Positions 6,849 through 9,455 of a stretch of DNA of 9,455 nt are shown piece after piece. The translations under genes and the position numbers were made by a program. Below the pieces are notes generated by a model. It was given only the letters and a program-made list of their open reading frames with translations, was not told the DNA's origin and did no database searches. The number at the start of each line of letters is the position of its first letter. Within the stretch, counting starts at the first letter, position 1. Origin of the DNA: an uncultured Granulicatella sp. (GTDB lineage: Bacteria; Bacillota; Bacilli; Lactobacillales; Aerococcaceae); assembly GCA_938017885.1 (NCBI GenBank), contig CALIJD010000273.1:1-9455 (forward strand), given 5' to 3'.

Positions 6849-7316
6849 ATGAACGTAGAAGAAATTAAAGAACTAATGGCTTTGTTCAATGAATCAAACA
6901 TGACGGAGTTTCATTTATCAAACGAAGAGTTCGAAGTGCAATTTAGTAAACGAGAGGAATACCCTCAAGTCGTTTCTAATGCTGTTGCACCTGTTGTAAA
7001 TGTGGCTAGTCCAGTGGAAGCAGCACCAGTGAGTGTCTCTTCTTCTACTGAAACTCAAGAAGCACCACAAGTCGCAACAGATGCAAAATACATTACAAGC
7101 CCAATCGTTGGGGTAGTTTACTTACAATCTTCACCGGATGCAGATCCATTTGTACAAGTGGGTAAACAAATCACTTCAAACGACACTGTATGTATTGTCG
7201 AAGCAATGAAAATCATGAATGAAATTAAGAGCGACTTCAACGGTGAAGTGGTGGAAGTCCTTGTAGAAAACGGCCAAATGGTTGATTTCGGACAAAAATT
7301 ATTTGCGATTCGCTAA
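6849..7316 (+). CDS. accB: Biotin carboxyl carrier protein of acetyl-CoA carboxylase
   Basis: Carries carboxybiotin from AccC to the AccA-AccD transferase. The 155-residue protein has three parts: a helical N-terminal segment (about 1-37), a flexible linker rich in Val, Ala, Pro and Ser (about 38-79), and a biotinyl domain (about 80-155). The biotin-accepting residue is K121 in the EAMKIMNEI motif. A thumb-like insertion (SSPDADPFVQVG) before the hairpin is usual for acetyl-CoA carboxylase BCCPs. It starts 3 bp after fabF, with GGAAGGA (6835-6841) in the end of fabF as ribosome site, so coupling is likely. Biotin protein ligase is not in the window. Confidence 0.96.
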   Translation: MNVEEIKELMALFNESNMTEFHLSNEEFEVQFSKREEYPQVVSNAVAPVVNVASPVEAAPVSVSSSTETQEAPQVATDAKYITSPIVGVVYLQSSPDADPFVQVGKQITSNDTVCIVEAMKIMNEIKSDFNGEVVEVLVENGQMVDFGQKLFAIR

Positions 7317-7340
7317 ACCCAATTTTAGGAGGAAATAAAG

Positions 7341-7772
7341 ATGAACATTATGACTGTAACTGACGTAGCTGAGTTAATTCCTAACCGTTACCCAATTTTA
7401 TATATTGACCGTGTCGATGAATTAGTACCAGGTGAACACGTTGTGGCACGTAAAAACGTGACATTTAACGAAAGCTTCTTCCAAGGACATTTCCCTGGTG
7501 AACCTGTAATGCCTGGTGTGTTAATTGTTGAAGCATTAGCACAAGCTGGATCAATTCCATTATTGAAATTAGATTCTTTCAAAGGAAAAACAGCTTACTT
7601 AGGCGGATTAAACAATGTTAAATTCCGTCAAAAAGTAACTCCAGGAGATGTGTTAACACTTCAAGTAGATATCGTTAAATTAAAAGAATATGCAGGAATC
7701 GGTAAAGGCGTTGCTTATGTCGATGGTAAGAAAGTCGCAGAAGCTGAATTAACCTTTATTATTGGACGTTAA
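7341..7772 (+). CDS. fabZ: 3-hydroxyacyl-ACP dehydratase FabZ, possibly FabN-type dehydratase/isomerase
   Basis: Dehydrates 3-hydroxyacyl-ACP to trans-2-enoyl-ACP. The 143-residue hot-dog-fold protein has the catalytic H50 in QGHFPGEPVMPG and E64 in VEALAQAG. Ribosome site AGGAGG (7327-7332) precedes ATG 7341; an ATG three codons later is possible but less well spaced. Several stretches (IPNRYPILYID rather than PHRYP, the FKGKTAYLGGLN segment, GIGKGVAYVDGKK and the ending ELTFIIGR) resemble my recollection of enterococcal FabN more than streptococcal FabZ. FabN also isomerises trans-2 to cis-3-decenoyl-ACP and starts unsaturated fatty-acid synthesis. The dehydratase call is firm; the isomerase activity is inference. 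It sits 24 bp after accB and 4 bp before accC. Confidence 0.93.
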   Translation: MNIMTVTDVAELIPNRYPILYIDRVDELVPGEHVVARKNVTFNESFFQGHFPGEPVMPGVLIVEALAQAGSIPLLKLDSFKGKTAYLGGLNNVKFRQKVTPGDVLTLQVDIVKLKEYAGIGKGVAYVDGKKVAEAELTFIIGR

Positions 7773-7776
7773 GCCT

Positions 7777-9147
7777 ATGTTTAATAGAGTACTAATCGCA
7801 AACCGTGGAGAGATTGCTTGCCGCATTATTCGAGCTTGTCGTGAGTTAGGGATTGAATCGGTAGCAGTCTATTCCCAAGCGGATAAAGATGCTCTTCATG
7901 TACAATTAGCAGACCACGCTGTCTGTATTGGCCCAGCTGCTTCAAAAGATTCTTACTTAAACGTAGAAAATATTTTAAGTGCGGCTGTGACTACTGGCGC
8001 ACAAGCAATCCATCCAGGATTTGGATTTTTATCTGAAAATGCGAAATTTGCTAAAATGTGTGCCGAATGTCAAATAACTTTCATCGGACCTTCTAGTGAA
8101 GTCATTTCTCAAATGGGAGATAAAGCAGAAGCACGTAAACAGATGATTGCTGCAAATGTTCCAGTTATACCAGGAAGCGATGATGTAGTGCCAACTGTAG
8201 AAGAAGGAATTGAACTGGCTAAGCGAATTGGATTCCCTCTGTTAATCAAAGCTGTCGCAGGGGGTGGAGGAAAAGGAATCCGTCGTGTTGAGTCTGTGGA
8301 AGAATTTGAACATCAATTTGTCACAGCTCGACAAGAAGCCTTACAAGCCTTTGGAAATGCAGATGTGTACATGGAAAGAATCATATATCCTGCAAAACAT
8401 ATTGAAATACAAATCCTAGCGGATCAACATGGAAATGTAGTCCATCTTGGAGAGCGTGATTGCTCGCTTCAAAGAAAAAATCAAAAAATCATTGAAGAAG
8501 CTCCAAGTCCTTCTCTTTCTTCTCAACTTAGAAGAGATATGGGAGAGGCAGCTGTCAGAGCTGCTAAAGCAGTAGGGTATCAAAATGCAGGAACGATTGA
8601 GTTTCTTGTAGATCAGGACAAACACTTCTATTTCATGGAAATGAATACCCGAATTCAAGTGGAACATCCTATTACAGAAATGATTACGAATGTGGATTTA
8701 GTCCAACAGCAAATTAAAATTGCTGCTGGAGAAGAGCTTCCATTTACACAAGAAGATATTACTTTTCAAGGACATGCCATTGAGTGTCGTTTAAATGCTG
8801 AAAATCCGTTTGAAGGGTTCCGTCCTTCTCCAGGAAAGGTAACTTTTCTCCATCAACCTGTTGGTGGAATGGGCGTTCGTATTGAATCTGCTCTATACAC
8901 TGGCTATCAAATTCCACCTTTCTATGATTCGATGTTAACGAAGTTGATTGCACATGGTAAGACACGAGAAGAAGCGATTCTAAGAATGAAACGCATGTTA
9001 TTTGAATTAGTAGTAGAAGGTGTAGATACTAACCAGGAGTTTGTGGAAGATTTACTAGATTCTTCAGCATTCAAACGCGGTGATTATACAACCGCTTATG
9101 TTGAATCAGAATTTTTGAAACATTGGAATCAGCCTAAAGAGAATTAG
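7777..9147 (+). CDS. accC: Biotin carboxylase subunit of acetyl-CoA carboxylase
   Basis: ATP- and bicarbonate-dependent carboxylation of biotin on AccB. The 456-residue ATP-grasp enzyme has K116, K159, the glycine-rich loop GGGGKG (162-167), H209/E211 in KHIEIQ, E276, E288, and N290/R292/Q294/V295/E296 in MNTRIQVEH, plus R338 in ECRLN. All fall at the same numbers as in the E. coli enzyme, which supports ATG 7777 as the start. The start is 4 bp after the fabZ stop with only a weak TTGGA upstream, so re-initiation by ribosomes leaving fabZ is likely. A TTG at 7762, inside fabZ, was rejected. The length is slightly above E. coli (449) because of a longer C terminus. Confidence 0.97.
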   Translation: MFNRVLIANRGEIACRIIRACRELGIESVAVYSQADKDALHVQLADHAVCIGPAASKDSYLNVENILSAAVTTGAQAIHPGFGFLSENAKFAKMCAECQITFIGPSSEVISQMGDKAEARKQMIAANVPVIPGSDDVVPTVEEGIELAKRIGFPLLIKAVAGGGGKGIRRVESVEEFEHQFVTARQEALQAFGNADVYMERIIYPAKHIEIQILADQHGNVVHLGERDCSLQRKNQKIIEEAPSPSLSSQLRRDMGEAAVRAAKAVGYQNAGTIEFLVDQDKHFYFMEMNTRIQVEHPITEMITNVDLVQQQIKIAAGEELPFTQEDITFQGHAIECRLNAENPFEGFRPSPGKVTFLHQPVGGMGVRIESALYTGYQIPPFYDSMLTKLIAHGKTREEAILRMKRMLFELVVEGVDTNQEFVEDLLDSSAFKRGDYTTAYVESEFLKHWNQPKEN

Positions 9148-9158
9148 AATGATTTAGT

Positions 9159-9165
9159 AAAGGAG
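9159..9165 (+). promoter_or_regulatory. Strong accD ribosome binding site
   Basis: AAAGGAG, continuing TGAT, nearly matches the complement of the 16S rRNA 3' end and lies 7 nt before ATG 9173. It marks the start of the right-edge gene and contrasts with the weak site of accC. Confidence 0.88.
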
Positions 9166-9172
9166 TGATTAG

Positions 9173-9455
9173 ATGGGTCTGTTTAAAAGACGATCGTATA
9201 TCACCATCAATCGTATAAAAGTAGACTTGTCTGAGCAGTCTGAGTTACCTACTGTACCAGATGGAAAATGGATTAAATGTCCTGGTTGTGGTAAGACAGT
9301 CTACAAAGAAGATTTAGGAGCACTTAAAGTTTGTCCAAATTGTGATGGGCATTTTCGAATTAGTGCTTCAGAACGTTTAGCCATTACGGTCGATAGATTC
9401 GAAGAGCTTTTTGAAGATGAAAAACCAAAAGTGGATGTAGCATTCCCAGGATACG
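9173..9455 (+). CDS. accD: Acetyl-CoA carboxylase carboxyltransferase beta subunit, 5' part
   Basis: The first 94 codons of AccD, cut by the window edge (the family is about 285-300 residues). With AccA it moves the carboxyl group from biotin to acetyl-CoA, giving malonyl-CoA. The N-terminal four-cysteine zinc ribbon is complete: C36 and C39 (CPGC), then C54 and C57 (CPNC), 14 residues apart, followed by GHFRISASERL, which is typical of AccD. The crotonase-like catalytic domain lies beyond the edge. It is 25 bp after accC with a strong ribosome site. accA is expected next, but this cannot be seen. Confidence 0.95.
   Translation, partial: MGLFKRRSYITINRIKVDLSEQSELPTVPDGKWIKCPGCGKTVYKEDLGALKVCPNCDGHFRISASERLAITVDRFEELFEDEKPKVDVAFPGY

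Noticed and set aside
7762..7776. TTG start for accC overlapping fabZ
   Set aside because: It has no ribosome site, and starting at ATG 7777 puts every active-site residue at the E. coli number.
8305..8317. FabT-like box TTTGAACATCAAT inside accC
   Set aside because: It matches box 3 at 12 of 13 positions, but it encodes ordinary AccC residues (FEHQF), has no promoter near it and is alone, so chance in AT-rich coding DNA is the simplest reading.
1167..9455. A novel biological system in this window
   Set aside because: Every gene from 1167 onward is a recognisable fatty-acid synthesis gene with intact catalytic residues and a conserved order. The novelty is limited to regulation and to the FabZ/FabN question.

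Overview
The window is a stretch of low-GC Gram-positive chromosome that holds almost the whole type II fatty-acid synthesis (FASII) operon, all on the + strand. The gene order is fabT-fabH-acpP-fabK-fabD-fabG-fabF-accB-fabZ/N-accC-accD. Together with a MarR-type FabT repressor and FabK as the enoyl-ACP reductase, this order points to the Lactobacillales. The 3' end of an unrelated amidohydrolase lies upstream where streptococci carry fabM, so an Enterococcus/Carnobacterium/Granulicatella-type lineage fits better than Streptococcus. The family assignment is inference from gene order and recalled sequences, not from a search.

Layout: 1-911 is the 3' part of a YtcJ-like amidohydrolase, followed by a strong intrinsic terminator (915-948). 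The AT-rich region 949-1166 carries a good sigma-A promoter (TTGACA, 17 bp, TATACT) and four copies of a 13-bp TTTGA-N3-TCAAA palindrome that match the FabT operator type. Two of them sit on the promoter elements. From 1167 to the right edge the genes are tightly packed, with gaps of 3-26 bp. The exception is an 82-bp fabK-fabD gap holding a terminator-like hairpin inside the operon. accD is cut by the right edge, and accA would be expected next.

How the genes work together: AccB (biotin carrier), AccC (biotin carboxylase) and AccD (with AccA beyond the window) make malonyl-CoA. FabD moves malonyl to AcpP. FabH starts chains with acetyl-CoA. FabG, FabZ/N and FabK reduce, dehydrate and reduce each cycle, and FabF elongates. 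FabT represses the operon and in relatives senses long-chain acyl-ACP.

I see no undescribed system here. The points worth a second look are the four-box FabT operator, including a near-perfect 29-bp palindrome formed by the last two boxes, the terminator-like hairpin between fabK and fabD, and the gene in the fabZ position, which reads more like the enterococcal FabN dehydratase/isomerase. With no fabM next to fabT, a FabN-type enzyme could be this organism's route to unsaturated fatty acids.
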